From assembly GCA_014529385.2 (NCBI GenBank), contig CM043963.1, positions 95,184,412 through 95,248,411 on the forward strand: a DNA stretch of 64,000 bases, read 5' to 3'. The notes under the pieces are model-generated. The model searched no databases. It saw only the letters and a list, made by a program, of their open reading frames with translations, and had not been told where the DNA came from. Origin of the DNA: Adiantum capillus-veneris. Lineage: Eukaryota; Streptophyta; Polypodiopsida; Polypodiales; Pteridaceae. This document shows, in pieces, positions 33,050 through 45,091 of the stretch (the stretch's first letter is position 1; the number at the start of each line of letters is the position of its first letter). A program made the translations under genes and the position numbers.

Positions 33050-33330
33050 CAAGACCACGTACGCAACATGATTAAAGAACAGCAAAACACCCTGACTCAA
33101 AATCTCATCATGAATTTTCTCTAGAGTAAAAACTCCTCCAATCACCATGCACACTTTAAGTATTCTCACACAATGTAGTTCATTTGGAGGGCGTCAACAT
33201 GCAAAAATGATGCTCACAATTGGTTACATCATTTGGGAGGATACCCTTCCTAGTGTTTCATGGCATGTTGGCCTTGACCTTGCTGAGAATATCCTACAAT
33301 CATGGTGGCAACATTGTAAGAAGGGAGTTT
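33050..33330 (-). pseudogene. PPR gene fragment
   Basis: The minus strand reads SYNVATMIVGYSQQGQGQHA and, further on, EKIHDEILSQGV, which match the usual PLS-type PPR strings around WNAMIAGYAQHG and IHDEI. Frames are broken. It abuts the gypsy pol relic. Confidence 0.6.
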
Positions 33331-33559
33331 TTGGTATGGTGCATTGAGTGTTGCAACAAGCAGCAAAATTGGCATATATTTCCATGTTGTAAAGATGCTT
33401 TCTAGATGGATTTTTGGGAACTGACATTTAAATCATCACCTCGTCTGTAGAAGATTGAGGAACGACCTTTGCTTAACCTTTGTGGTGTCCATGCACTTGA
33501 GGGATCTTAGGAGGGAATATCAAATGGGGCCCACCCTCTACCGGAGATGCTCCTCTCAA

Positions 33560-35540
33560 AGGAAAGCCGCAATCACTACTTTTGTGAATGAAGAACATGA
33601 ACAACATGTGCGGCAAGTACTTGACCTTCTACGTTAAAATAACCTTTATGCCAAGCATAGCAAGTGTACTTTTTTCACCAACAAAGCGGAATACTTTGGA
33701 TTCTTTATATACAAGAATGGTGTCCCTATTAACTTAAGTAAGATTTAATTTGTTGTAGCTTAGCCCACACCTAAATGTCAATGAAGTACACACCTTTTTT
33801 GGATTGATCAACTGGTATTGTACTTTTACTGAAGGTTATGCTAAGATAGCTTGTCCATTGACCAATGCTCTTAAGAAGACTAAAGTGTTTGCGTGGAATG
33901 AGCGTGCTCAAGTTACTTTTGAGAATCTCAAAGAAGCTTTGGTGAATACTTAAATTTTACAACTTTCAAACTTCACAAAAATGGTCATTGTCCTCACTGA
34001 TGTAAGTGACAAGAAATTGATGGCATTCTATCTCAAGAAGGAAGATTGGAAGCTTATGAATCTTGTAAGTTACACATTCATAAGTTAAATTATCCTACAC
34101 ATGATTTGAATTGTTAGTTGTTGCACATGCCTTCAACGTATTACACATAGATCATAAGAGCCTCAAGTGGATTTACACTCAACCTGACCTTAATATACGA
34201 CAACGGTGATAGATAAAATTATTATGAAAATTTGATTTTGGGATTGAATATAAACTAGAGAAGGAAAAACTAGTGGTCAATGCTTTAAGCAAGAAAATTG
34301 CATAGCGGCAATTACAACCTCTACTACCTCTTTGATTGATATTATTCGTGATGGGTATACCCCAGGATCCATTTCTCAGGAGGGTTGAATATTTATTGAA
34401 CTTGGATAATTGCGCGACAAAGAAAGAGAGGCAAATTAAAAGCTTTCGTGTTGAAGGCAATGATCTCTACTTCAATAGCCATATTTCTATTCCAAATGAC
34501 GCTGGGATCAAACTTCAAATACTACAAGAAGCTCACGATATACCTTTTGCATGACATCTAGGTTAAATTAAAACTTATGCTATCGTGAGGAAATGTTAAT
34601 TTTGGCCAGGATTAAAGAATGATGTGTTAAGCTATGTTATAAGATGCTTGATATGTGAACGTATAAAAGTTAAACGAGTTCATTACCCTGGTAAGTTGAA
34701 CGAGTTTGATACCCTGGTAAGCTTCAATCAATTGATGCACCACAAATAAAATGAGACTGCATATCCATGAATTTCATTACAGGACTTCTTATATCTCTAG
34801 GACATGATTATATTCTTGTGGTCATTGTTACACTTAGAAAAATGACTCATTATTCCCCATTAAGACAACATTTACAGCTAAGGATATAGTCAAAGTTTTC
34901 ATGAAAGGCCAATATCATCCTCAAACAAACAGATGGAGAGAACCAATCAAACTATCAAAGACATGTTACAACCTTACTTATATTTGGTTGAATTCACATA
35001 TAACTCTTCATTCCAAAGCACAATGTGGATGTCTCCTTTTTCAGGCACTATATGGAAAAGAGTGTCTTACTCCATTATAGTGGACATACCCACTTATAAG
35101 AGTTCAAGAATCCAAGGATATGTTGGATGAGATGCAATTGTAGATAGACCTCATACGACAAGGTATAAAGACTACTCAAGATAGACATAATAGTCAGTGT
35201 TGGCCCTAAACAATCTATTCGATTTCTTGAAGAAGGGGATATGGTACTTTTGAGAGTGAATCCCAAACGCAGTTCTTTATCAATGGGTAAGTGCAAGAAG
35301 ATTAGTGCAAGATTTTGTGGACCTTTTGTCATCACGAAAAGAATCAATGGCCAAGATTATGGGCTATTATTACCACCACATATTAAGGTACATCATGTTT
35401 TCCATGTGAGAATGCTTAAGAAGTATGTAGGGAATCCATTCTTGATGATGTCTTTATTTCTACTTCCACCGATGGACACACCTCTTCGCCAACAGGACGA
35501 TCACTTAACACCTTATCGAATGGTCAACCTATCTTGAGGA
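33560..35540 (+). pseudogene. Ty3/gypsy pol relic: RT end, RNase H, integrase
   Basis: The RT palm end and thumb (SKCTFFTNKAEYFGFFI near 33,665; INWYCTFTEGYAKIACPL near 33,805), RNase H (VIVLTDVSDKK near 33,985), integrase zinc region (34,336-34,700, ending CLICERIKVKR) and an integrase core shortened by deletion before ERTNQTIKDML at 34,933 can be read across frames. The C-terminus at 35,241-35,537 (KISARFCGPFVITKRINGQ, VHHVFHVRMLKKYVG) is the typical chromovirus-type end; I see no clear chromodomain. Many stops and frame changes make it dead. Confidence 0.85.
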
Positions 35541-35635
35541 GGATACTACTCGGAAATGAGATGGCATATTGAGACTTAACTATCCAGCCTTCATGTCGAG
35601 GTGAGGAAAACTCAAAATTTCTGTGTGTGGAAGGA

Positions 35636-36485
35636 TGTAAGATCCCCGATTTTTGGGTCTCTTTTAAAAATAGAAAAAAGGATTTTCAATGTTGAGAAGG
35701 CGCATGGGGAAATGTTATAAGGTTTAAAAATAAAAAGAAAGGTCGTTTTCATGTTCCAGTAGGTCAGACGGACGTTTGGTTCAATTTTTAAAAAAACTAC
35801 TTTATTTAGTTTTTCCTTGCTTTTTGGCTTTTCAGTTCTTTTTTTTTGTGAAAAGCAGTGCTAGATCCTTAATCTATGAGTCCCGGATATGCTATGGTTC
35901 AGTTTTGTAACAATCTGTTTTTGAGCGCTTTTCATGCTATTTTTAGTTTTTCAATTCTTTTATAGATGTTTTGTCAGTCTGGTAGAGACTCTATAAAAGA
36001 ATCACTAGTGCTCAATTTTCAGTGCCGACAATTGCATAGAGTACTAAACTATAGGTATGTATTACACGGAGTGATGTAAGCTCTTCACCACCATCTCCAA
36101 AAGAGTTTCTCTCTCATTTGCAGGAAGAAGAAGAAGAAGAATAACACACACTCTCTACTTTCTTACTATACTCTCTTCTCCTTTCACAGTGTACGCACTC
36201 TCCATCAACTTCATAGCAAAAGGCTCTATGTACCTTGCATCATCGCTCTCTTGTGGCAAAGCAAGAAGCATTCCAAACACCGAAAATCATTTCTTGGTCA
36301 TAGTAAGAACTCTAAACTCCATAGTCATCATCTCTTTCTCTCTCTACTTTTGTTTCTGAGAGACTACGATCTCGGTGGTTGCTTTTCTGTATACACAAAC
36401 ATGTATGGGGTTGCCGATGCGTATGAAGTTGTTTCATCATGTTTAGTACATTGATATATACATATGGTATATTTATGATGATGTA
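35636..36485 (+). mobile_element. 3' LTR of the gypsy relic, part 1
   Basis: Starts TGTAAGATCCCCGATTTTTG after a purine-rich GTGGAAGGA and runs to ATGTA at 36,481-36,485, where the coding-free LTR element begins. The rest resumes at 45,092. The inverted homologue at 27,900-30,640 lacks the interruption. Confidence 0.7.
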
Positions 36486-36662
36486 TGTAAGACCTAGGGT
36501 AACTGAACATAGGATCCTCCTCCCTACCGCCCCTTATATAGGCCTAGCTCCTAGCTCTTGCCCTAAGCGGATCCCCAGTCCGCACTGGTCCAGTCCAGGC
36601 CCTTGGCCTAGGTCCCTGACCCCCTAGGTTGGGCCTTGCCCCATAGGACCCTTGTCCTGACA
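36486..36662 (-). repeat. LARD-like element, 3' LTR (177 bp)
   Basis: On the minus strand it starts TGTCAGGACAAGGG and ends GTTACCCTAGGTCTTACA. The neighbouring minus-strand purine run AAGGGGGGATTAA at 36,663-36,675 is the polypurine tract. Confidence 0.93.
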
Positions 36663-36857
36663 TTAATCCCCCCTTAAGGGAGAGTTTTTGTCCTCGAAAA
36701 CACAAGTAGTAATATCTTCTTAAGAATACTGATGTTTTATTTATTGACGTCCCATACATGAGCCAGTTGTCTGTATGACCGATAATTGGTGCAGTGAGGA
36801 GGTTCAATGAAACCAAGAGCAACATCTTGGTTTTCAACATTGTTGTTCTTTTGCAAC

Positions 36858-37001
36858 CACTTGGGTCTAAATGGTAACTCCATTTATAACTCACTTGAGT
36901 ACTGTAAAGGAGCAACCACGACTAAGAGTCACTTGGGTCTAGATGGTAACTCCATTTATAACTCACTTGAGTACTGTAAAGGAGTAACCACAACTAAGAG
37001 T
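36858..37001. repeat. 72-bp tandem duplication
   Basis: Two near-identical units begin CACTTGGGTCTA(A/G)ATGGTAA at 36,858 and 36,930. Confidence 0.9.
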
Positions 37002-37661
37002 TTTCCAAAGGCATAACCTTTCTGATCTTCTGAAGGTACTGGAATAATGCAAGGAAACCTTGGCGTAACTTTCCATGTAGTTGTGAGCCAGATTTCCTAC
37101 TCGCCTGAGTATCTTGAAAAGTTCATAGATAGGGAGTGTCCTCTTTTTAGAATTCTGAATAGTTTGGAACATAAATAACTACATGTTCATCCCTAATGAA
37201 GGTTACTTGCCAACATACTTTGTCAACACACCTGGTAAGTCCTCGACGTATGAAACTATTGAAACAATCTCCAACCCCACCACAACAGGTGTTCAAAGTC
37301 GAAAACCGTACTTAATCAAATTCTAGAATAGGGAGAAAATCATCTATTCAGAAATGCGTTGTGCTAATGTATGCTCTTAGCATATACTTTAGTAGAAGAA
37401 ATATTTGTAAGTTGCCCATCCAACACGAGATGAATAGCAGCAGTAAGAGTGCGGTGTTGTTCCCCAACCACTTCCAAACAATCTTTCCTGACTGTCGATA
37501 AACTAGGACTCAATCATTGAGTATCCAACCGTACATTTTATATGGAGTGAAGACAACCAACTAGTTTGAAAGCAGGTGGACTGGAGTAAGCTCCCAGAGT
37601 TTAGACCATCCAACCATAGACACCCATCCTAAGCGAGTGCCTTGTATGGCAGGGTGTAAAC

Positions 37662-37906
37662 CTCGGGGGGTTCGCTATGTGTAAAACTACCATATCACGT
37701 ACGTTCAAGACATATTTGTAAAACCCCTTATCTGTGAATTTTGTTAAGAATATAATGTACCCTTTTCTTTGAAAATCTGTAAGTTTTTTTCAAATTTGAA
37801 AAAATAATACCCTTTTGTATATATATTTCTGTAATTTTTAAGAACTTTAAATACCCTTCTGTTGAACTCACGTGATAGGTTACATTTTTATTAGGTGACC
37901 TCCCCG
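37662..37906. mobile_element. Short TIR insert (MITE), 245 bp, 10-bp duplication
   Basis: GGGTGTAAAC occurs at 37,652-37,661 and 37,907-37,916, flanking AT-rich DNA. The insert's ends are roughly inverted (CTCGGGGGGTTCGC against ACCTCCCCG at the right). A 10-bp duplication suggests a Mutator-like element. The surrounding 37,020-42,030 shows no gene. Confidence 0.5.
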
Positions 37907-40900
37907 GGGTGTAAACTCATAATAAATCTGCAGGAGAGACTGCACATGCAGTGCAAAAAGGTGCAGAGAGAATAAGGTCCATGAATTGGCATGCCGCTCC
38001 AAATAAATCAGTGTTAAACACTAGGGCCCATAACACCTAGTGTGCATGCATTTAACACAAATTTATCCAAACCGCAATTCCATGACGAGAATTTCCACGG
38101 TACGTAAGTGAAAGCCTTTCAACAAGAGTTGGACCATAACAGAATGTGAAATATTAGTCACACCTAGGTACCAACCATGAGACCTTCTCAGTAACTTAGC
38201 ATACTTGGCTATATGTAGAAACGAACCTTCGTTAAGGTGGTTTCACAACACTTGTCATCGCAACAAATCTATACTGAGTACCCGACAATTTTTGGCCACA
38301 CTGAAAATGTTCCTGATACGGTGTGCTCCAAATTTTCTAATAAACGGATGAGACCGGCACGTAGGGACTTCATCGCAACACATCATTGAGAATTGGGCGC
38401 CAGTGTCAGTCCCAGAGACTCATATTCACCACATGGGAAATATGTCTCAAATAAGGATGGCCGAAAAAGCGACATCCATCAAGTACAAGATGTACTTGTG
38501 TGTGGAGGAACTGCAAAACACTCCGCGACAAGAGTGAGAGGGACCCTCATTATCTTGCTCCACACTGGCTAAACCGAACTCCTTGAGTTCCTAGACCATG
38601 TTGTATCCCATGTGACAACATGTGCCAAATTGAACCCTACAAGTAGGTTCGTAACAGCATAAGATAGAAAGATAGGTTGGACACTTGGCCCAAAATACTT
38701 TGTGCCGACATGACCTTGGCATGGCTCTATAACATTCAAGCGTACTTAGACGTCTTGAAAAACCAAGCAAAGCATACTAAAAATGGAATAACACAAAATC
38801 AATAAATGTGTACCTGTAGATTTGAATGTAATGTTCACTGACCTGTATGCAAATGGAGAGGAGCATGTCCCCTACCTGAAAAAAACAAACAGCATTGCAC
38901 TAGGAACCCGGGGTGTTGCCCTTTCAAACCAAGCCCTTGGATTAGAATCTACGTAGTCAAACCCCTTGATAAGACTCTTTGTAGAAATTGCTCAACTAGT
39001 AGATAACGGTAACCAACATAGTTAATCGTGTACAGATTGAGTGGAATCAACTTGAAAAGTGTGTTCGTCTGCTACTGCGTGGTAGATTGCAAAATTCTTT
39101 CCTTGAAAGTAGAACTGGGAGAGATCAACTGTGATCCTCAATGCAGATCAAACTGTGAACCTTAATGCCTATGGGGTGATGTAGCAATCACCCGCCAGGT
39201 CTTACCCCAAAAACAGTATGTCCATAGACACTCTATAGTGCTATAGAGAGAGCAGGAGACCCACACAAGTGAACTACCGATCCCTTACAACCATGTTGTC
39301 ACAACTGATTGCTGCATCTATACTCCATGGTAGAGATCAGCCGGTGTGAGTTTAAGATTATCAAAAACTCACTTGAGTGTTGCACTAAAAACATGTAGTG
39401 CAAAAATGACACCCTAACCATCCGTAATGACAGGACGCTTTCTTGTCAATTAACTTCAATGTGTACTCCACTGGGTAGAGCTATTCGATCTTGAGAACAA
39501 TCGTCCAAGGAATACCAACAAGTGGATCTTATCCTAGGTTTAGCAATGGATCTTAGCCAGCGTGCGTGGTTCATAGCCATCATGGCAATTAGTGTTCAAT
39601 CGTTGAATAGATGAAGACTAATGTGGATGGCACCTTGCCCAATTTCTAGCTGAGAGTTTTAGAGCATCTTGGCTCAAGAGAACTCAGTAGTGAAACATGT
39701 AACAAAACTTCGTAGAAAATTTTTATTTGGTTCCTTAGAGAAAGAGATGAATAACGAACAGAAGAGCATGCTGGGCTGAGGAACTTTCCTTAAATTTCTA
39801 GTGTGTGTGTGCCCAAAACGTGTGCTCTTAGACATCTTATGCCTGACTGGCAGCTTATCCTATAAGCATGCAACAGTCTGCCTATATAATGCTATCATCG
39901 AGAGAGGATAGAGAAAAAAAAAGCCACATCTTGCCCCACTTACCATGTATGGGGTCGCGACTTTAGGAGGACTTAGCATTGGCACTTTGCCCGTACAATA
40001 AGTCCTTGATTTAGGTTCCTTGTAGTGTTGGTGTGTGTTGATAGCAACCAACAAGAATAGTAAACAGTCCATCCTTATTCTGTCCTTGACAAAGTTGCGA
40101 GTGTGGTGGGGGAATTGAATCCACCTCACTAGCATGCCTTGCATGCAGAATTGTAAGCCCTTGTGGAGAGTGATGGCATCAACCGTGAGAACCAAAACCA
40201 TAAGTGATGTGCACAGTTTAGACTGGTAGGGATTCTGTGAGTGATATTCCCTATTGTGCTAGTTCCGCGAAGCCTTGCTTCATATGAAATTTCCGAAGAA
40301 CTTTGCTTTGCATAATGACAGTAATTGCCAAGTAAGGTGTAAACAGGGAAAAACAAGAAAAACTTACTTGGCCAACCTGGTCGTCTTTGTTGCAACCAAT
40401 TGTCATGAAATTTGGAAGAAGAAAACTCATTCCAAAATGTCTCATAGCCATATCTGCACAGATGCCCTCGTATATCCTATACACCCGTCTGGCAAATAAT
40501 GAAATAACCTGCAATATGAAATATCCTCCAAACATATTGCCTATTTCTTCTCAATTTTGTATGCTCATAGCATATGCCACACATGGCCAACCGCAATGCA
40601 CGATGTATAAATTTATCATAGCAAAGAGAGTCGGCCTTGTCGATCATGCACAACAAAGAGACCTTGTCTACTTGTAGATCTACTGGAAAAACAGAATGAT
40701 ATCTGTGACGTATATTCATCTCGTACGTGCTTGAGTGTATGAATGATATCGATGATCAATCTTAGACACACTTTGCATACCATAGTTATGAGGCACATGC
40801 TCAATAAACAAATATCAATTGTGTACCTTATTGAGTACACCTGTCGCCGAAGCTTACCGCCGGAAGAATCGAATTAGTTGCCAACAGCAAGAAGAAAATC

Positions 40901-42028
40901 AAGAAATGATTTTCCAAGTACTGATGCTTGGTTCAATAGACATGGCCGACAATGGATTCAACTTCACCTATTTTGATTGCCTGCTGTTGAGAATGGAATT
41001 TATAATCGGGACCGGCCTTGCCAATCACCATTGCCTTATAAGGCACAGGCCATGCCCGAGTTGCCTCTACTATGAGACAACCATGCCTCGTGGAAAAACC
41101 CGTACAGAGGTGCTCCGTAGTCCAAATTATGGTAATGACTACCAAAATTGGACGTAATATGTCGATCTTGGTCATACTGGACTCGTAGGAAATCTCTCAG
41201 GGCACCATGCCCGAGATTAACATAGTAACATACGCTTGCAATATAATTGTACATAAAGCTATGAAAATTGCAAGAACGTGAAATTGCAAACCTGAGAATC
41301 CGTTCTTGTGCCAGTCCGAGGTCAAGCACTGTCTTCATCAGCAATTCCTGGGAAACTCAAAAACATGACCATATAATTTCCACTATCGACTCCGGGGCAA
41401 CGCCCTTACTTTGTGTGACAAGTCATGGCCAGTTATCGAGGAAATCGGGCAAACTGTCGCGGTACTAAAGCCATATCTTTTGGTATAAAGCACTTTCGGA
41501 TGCGCGAAAATGCAGGCACGGTGGCCTTGTAGGTTGTGCTTTGCATGTCGGATTAGCCACATGGCCAGTGCTTTACTCGAGCTACTGCCGGTTTGCCTTC
41601 TAAATATCTCTGAAATTTTGCAACCAGATTGACCTTCCTTGCCATGGTTTGGTTCTGCGACTCAGTGTTGCTTTTGCATGGGCTTCAACTGTGGGAACTC
41701 CTCTTAGGAACCTATTTTGAGCAAAAGCCCAAAATAGGTTATCCCTAATGGGAACATAAATTCCCAAGCTTCAGCGATGGCGAAAAACGCAGGACTGCAC
41801 AATGAAAAACGCTGGCGTTGTTCCAACCACACCCCTACAGGGCTCCGGACTGTGACGAAAGTTGTTTATCTTGACGGAGCGCACCCTTTTGGTGCCAGGC
41901 CCGCCCGAAATGGTGCAGGACGATCTTCCTCTCCCCCTCTCGCAAGCGGCCCTTCCCGCCATACGCTTCTCGACTTTAATTCTACACAGAGCCGATTCCT
42001 ACGGCCATGGTGGTGTCAAAAACTCCTA

Positions 42029-42032
<4 letters not shown>

Positions 42033-42106
<74 letters not shown>
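42033..42106. repeat. (GA)n microsatellite
   Basis: About 74 bp of uninterrupted GA, a few bases left of the nested element. Confidence 0.97.
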
Positions 42107-42108
<2 letters not shown>

Positions 42109-42489
42109 ATGCATCCGTGCAACGCTTGTTAGGATCTGGATCGTGCTAGCTATGGTGGATGAAAGAGAAACATGGTGCAAGTGTGTGAGTATGTGTAAGC
42201 AATCTTGTCAGTCAAGTGAATTAGGTTCCAAGATAGAATTAGCTTGGACTCATAAACACAATCTTGAGTATTGACCTAGCTTAGCACAAGCTCACCATAG
42301 ACAAGCATGTAGCGCAAAATGAGTTGTTGTTTATTGATTCAAGAGATGAGCTTTAAGTAGCTTTACATCCTTGCTCCACAGTAGGTGGGATAAATCCACT
42401 CTACTCTCCTTGACTCACACCTTAGGACAAAGCTCACACTTTACAATCCTCCCCTTGAGGTTTGGACTAAGACAAGATATTGAAGATGC

Positions 42490-42660
42490 ATGATCCACAC
42501 AGGCTAACAAAATCCACACAAGATGGTGATATCCACACAGGAAAGTAAAGTCCACAAAGGATGGTGATATCCACACAGGATGGTAAAATCCACACAAGAA
42601 CAATCCACAAAGGATGGTGATGTCCACACAGGATGATAAGCTGGTATCCACACAGGAAAA
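42490..42660. repeat. Tandem array of an 18-20-bp unit
   Basis: Eight or nine degenerate units around ATCCACACAGGATGGTGAT lie just inside the 3' (left) LTR of the nested element. Read on the minus strand they give a repetitive hydrophobic ORF that I treat as a by-product. Confidence 0.85.
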
Positions 42661-43996
42661 AGTCCTCCCCTACAAGTAGAGAGTCTGCATCTTCAAAATG
42701 GGTCTTCCCAAACGCTGCCTTCATCTTCGTCCTTTTTGTCTTCTACTATGTGAGATGATCCTCTGTCAGGTCTCTTGCCTTCGTTGCTTCTGCTATTGCT
42801 TTCAACTTCTTCATGGTCTCACTTCGTATCCTCCCCTTGAACGAGTACTTCTGTCCCCTTTTTTGTGGTACAATCAGGCTTTATTCCATGTGTCATAATG
42901 ACATGCAACAATATGCGAAAATATCCTATGAAAAGGTTTATGCAAAAGTTAATGCTCTCTTCCATCTTGGTTTTACTCCGAGAGCCCAAGCATGCGGAAT
43001 TTCTCATACAATTTGTCACAAATTCTTCACACATGGAGAGATTTTTAGCGATTTGGAGACTCTCCAAGGCCAATTTCTATCCCATCACAAAAGCACATAA
43101 TGTCATCCATGTAGATAAATATAATTACAAACATTGCAAGAAAGTGTTGTGCTTGGCTGCAAGATTTCAATTTGTACTTTGGATTTTTTGCTTCAATGTG
43201 AAACTCCTCTTCACTGTCGATGAAGCCCCTCTTCACAATGAAGTAATGCTCCTTTGGATGCTTGGTGATGCTTTGAAGATTTTCTTTGAGTGCTTTGGAG
43301 AATCTTGATGAATCCTTTTGACGCGCGATGAGATCCACCTTTGAATACCTTTTGGAAGGCCTTGAAAACCTTGTTGCTGACTGGAGCTTTGGTGGGAACA
43401 AGCCCTTAAAGGGGTCTTCAGAGGTTTGAGATAACAAGCTCGTGAGATTGTCCCCTTGAGGGAGTTGGCCGCGGGAAGATTGGAGCTCTTGAGGTCGGGT
43501 CTCTTGAGGTGCTCGGAGTTTTGAGGCAGCAGGCTGTGGGAGCAGGGGCTTAAGAAAGCCTTGCCTTGGAGCTTTGCCTTGGAGCGATCAAGTCGAGAGC
43601 AGCGCGAGAAAGTGTTCCAAATAGTGGCTTGGTCAAGCCTTAGTAGGCGTGGGAAGGGGGGCCCAAAAGGTCGGGTAATCTAGGCCGGGCAGGGCGGGGG
43701 TAAGCCGAGCGGCGCGGGCAGGTGGGCAGGAGCGTCGGGCAGCAGGCAAAAAGCCAAGGTGCGCGCGCGATCGTGGGATCTCCCCCTTGCGGATCCAAAA
43801 AACGGATTTCAAACGAATTTGGCGCCGTCTTCAGCTCCGCCCAGTGGGCGCCCAAAATGGGTTGGCCGCCTTCAAATAAAAATTAGTCAATGGCCCCTCT
43901 TAAGCAAGGCGTTCCCACCACGTGCAACGCAATTTGAGGCCTTTTTTGGGCTTGTTTGTCCACAAGGGTGGGGTGAACATTAAATGTTCTTCTAGG

Positions 43997-44017
43997 CACA
44001 CACACACACACACACAT
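43997..44017. repeat. (CA)n microsatellite
   Basis: About 21 bp of CA inside the nested element. Confidence 0.9.
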
Positions 44018-44897
44018 TGCCCCTGTGGATTTTTTCTAGAGAAAATTCCAGAGATTGAGGGTGTATATGAGACCAAAATCAAGCAAGCTTTAGGATAGGC
44101 AAATCAAATGCGATTTTGGCATGGGTGGACTTGACGGGGAAAGCTTGCGAGGAGAGCTTCGAGATGAGGCGAACAATGCAAAAGGAAAAAAAGTTTAATG
44201 AATTTAATTGAAGAGGCAAATGATGCAAAAATTGACGCAAAAAATGCAATCTAAAATACAATCCAAATGATGCTAATCCTCTTTCTAATCAAGTCTACCT
44301 AGCCATGGAGGGTAGTGGCCTCTTGGTTGTGCCAAGGACATGCCCACACATAGCTAGATTAGTGCTTAATTAGTGAGATATGCAACTTAACTATGAAACT
44401 GTTAATGGGCCATGACAACAATTATGCAATGCTAATCTATCTAATGGAGATGCTAATGATTAACACACACTAATGCATAATGACAATCCTAGCTAGCACA
44501 CCATAGCTCTGATATCAAATGTTAGGATTTGGATCGTGCTAGCTATGGTGGATGAAAGAGAAACATGGTGCAAGTGTGTGAGTGTGTGTAAGCAAGCTTG
44601 TCACTCAAGTGAATTAGGTTCTAAGATAGAATTAGCTTGGACTCATAAACACAATCTTGAGTATTGACTTGGCTTATCACAAGCTCACCATAGACAAGCA
44701 TGTAGTGCAAAATGAGTTGTTGTTTATTGATTCAAGAGATGAGCTTTAAGTAGCTCTACAGCCTTGCTCCACAGTATGTGGGATAAATCCACTCTCCTCT
44801 CCTTGACTTACACCTTAGGACAAATCTCACACTTTACAACGCTTCCTCCTCCTCCGCAAGGCTTCCTCCCCCTCCATAGCTCCTCCTTCCCCCTGAG

Positions 44898-44909
44898 CTC
44901 TGATACCAA
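44898..44909 (-). other. LARD-like element primer-binding site
   Basis: The minus strand reads TTGGTATCAGAGC directly next to the LTR end at 44,910, an initiator tRNA-Met site. It identifies 44,910-45,086 as the 5' LTR. Confidence 0.9.
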
Positions 44910-45086
44910 TGTAAGACCTAGGGTAACTGAACATAGGATCCTCCTCCCTACCGCCCCTTATATAGGCCTAGCTCATAGCTCTTGCCCTAAGCGGATCCCC
45001 AGTCTACACTGGTCTAGTCCAGGCCCTTGGCCTAGGTCACTGACCCCCTAGGTTGGGCCTTGCCCCATAGAACCCTTGTCCTGACA
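44910..45086 (-). repeat. LARD-like element, 5' LTR (177 bp) with TATA box
   Basis: Same edges as the 3' LTR. The minus strand has TATATAAG at 44,958-44,965, a good plant TATA box in sense direction. Confidence 0.92.
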
Positions 45087-45091
45087 ATGTA

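Larger units (their letters stand above)
42127..44838 (-). mobile_element. Nested non-autonomous LTR retrotransposon, 2712 bp
   Basis: Two 319-bp LTRs (42,127-42,445 and 44,520-44,838) differ at about 15 positions by eye and are flanked by ACGCT (42,122-42,126 and 44,839-44,843). On the minus strand a primer-like TTGATATCAGAGC follows the right LTR and a polypurine CAAGGGGAGGAT precedes the left LTR. The 2.07-kb interior has no gag or pol. The minus-strand ORF at 43,640-43,855 is Pro/Arg-rich and unconvincing. It is nested in the coding-free element at 36,486-45,086. Confidence 0.93.
36486..45086 (-). mobile_element. Coding-free LTR retrotransposon (LARD-like), 8601 bp
   Basis: Two 177-bp LTRs (36,486-36,662 and 44,910-45,086) differ at about 6 positions by eye. 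ATGTA flanks both sides (36,481-36,485 and 45,087-45,091). A primer site and a polypurine tract, both on the minus strand, give the orientation. After removing the nested element at 42,127-44,838, about 5.5 kb of internal DNA remains, with no ORF that resembles gag or pol; the longest are near 110 codons and unconvincing. It therefore needed proteins from another element. It lies inside the gypsy LTR that starts at 35,636. Confidence 0.92.

Noticed and set aside
35636..36485. 27,900-30,640 as the 5' LTR of the gypsy relic at 33,560-35,540
   Set aside because: The two LTRs of one element must be direct repeats; this copy is inverted, so it belongs to a different insertion.
39860..41344. Overlapping ORFs of 60-113 codons inside the coding-free LTR element
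   Set aside because: They occur on both strands at similar density, lack motifs and do not form a consistent frame in the element's orientation.
42490..42660. CRISPR-like array
   Set aside because: Short degenerate units without unique spacers, inside a plant LTR element; CRISPR is not expected in a plant nuclear genome.
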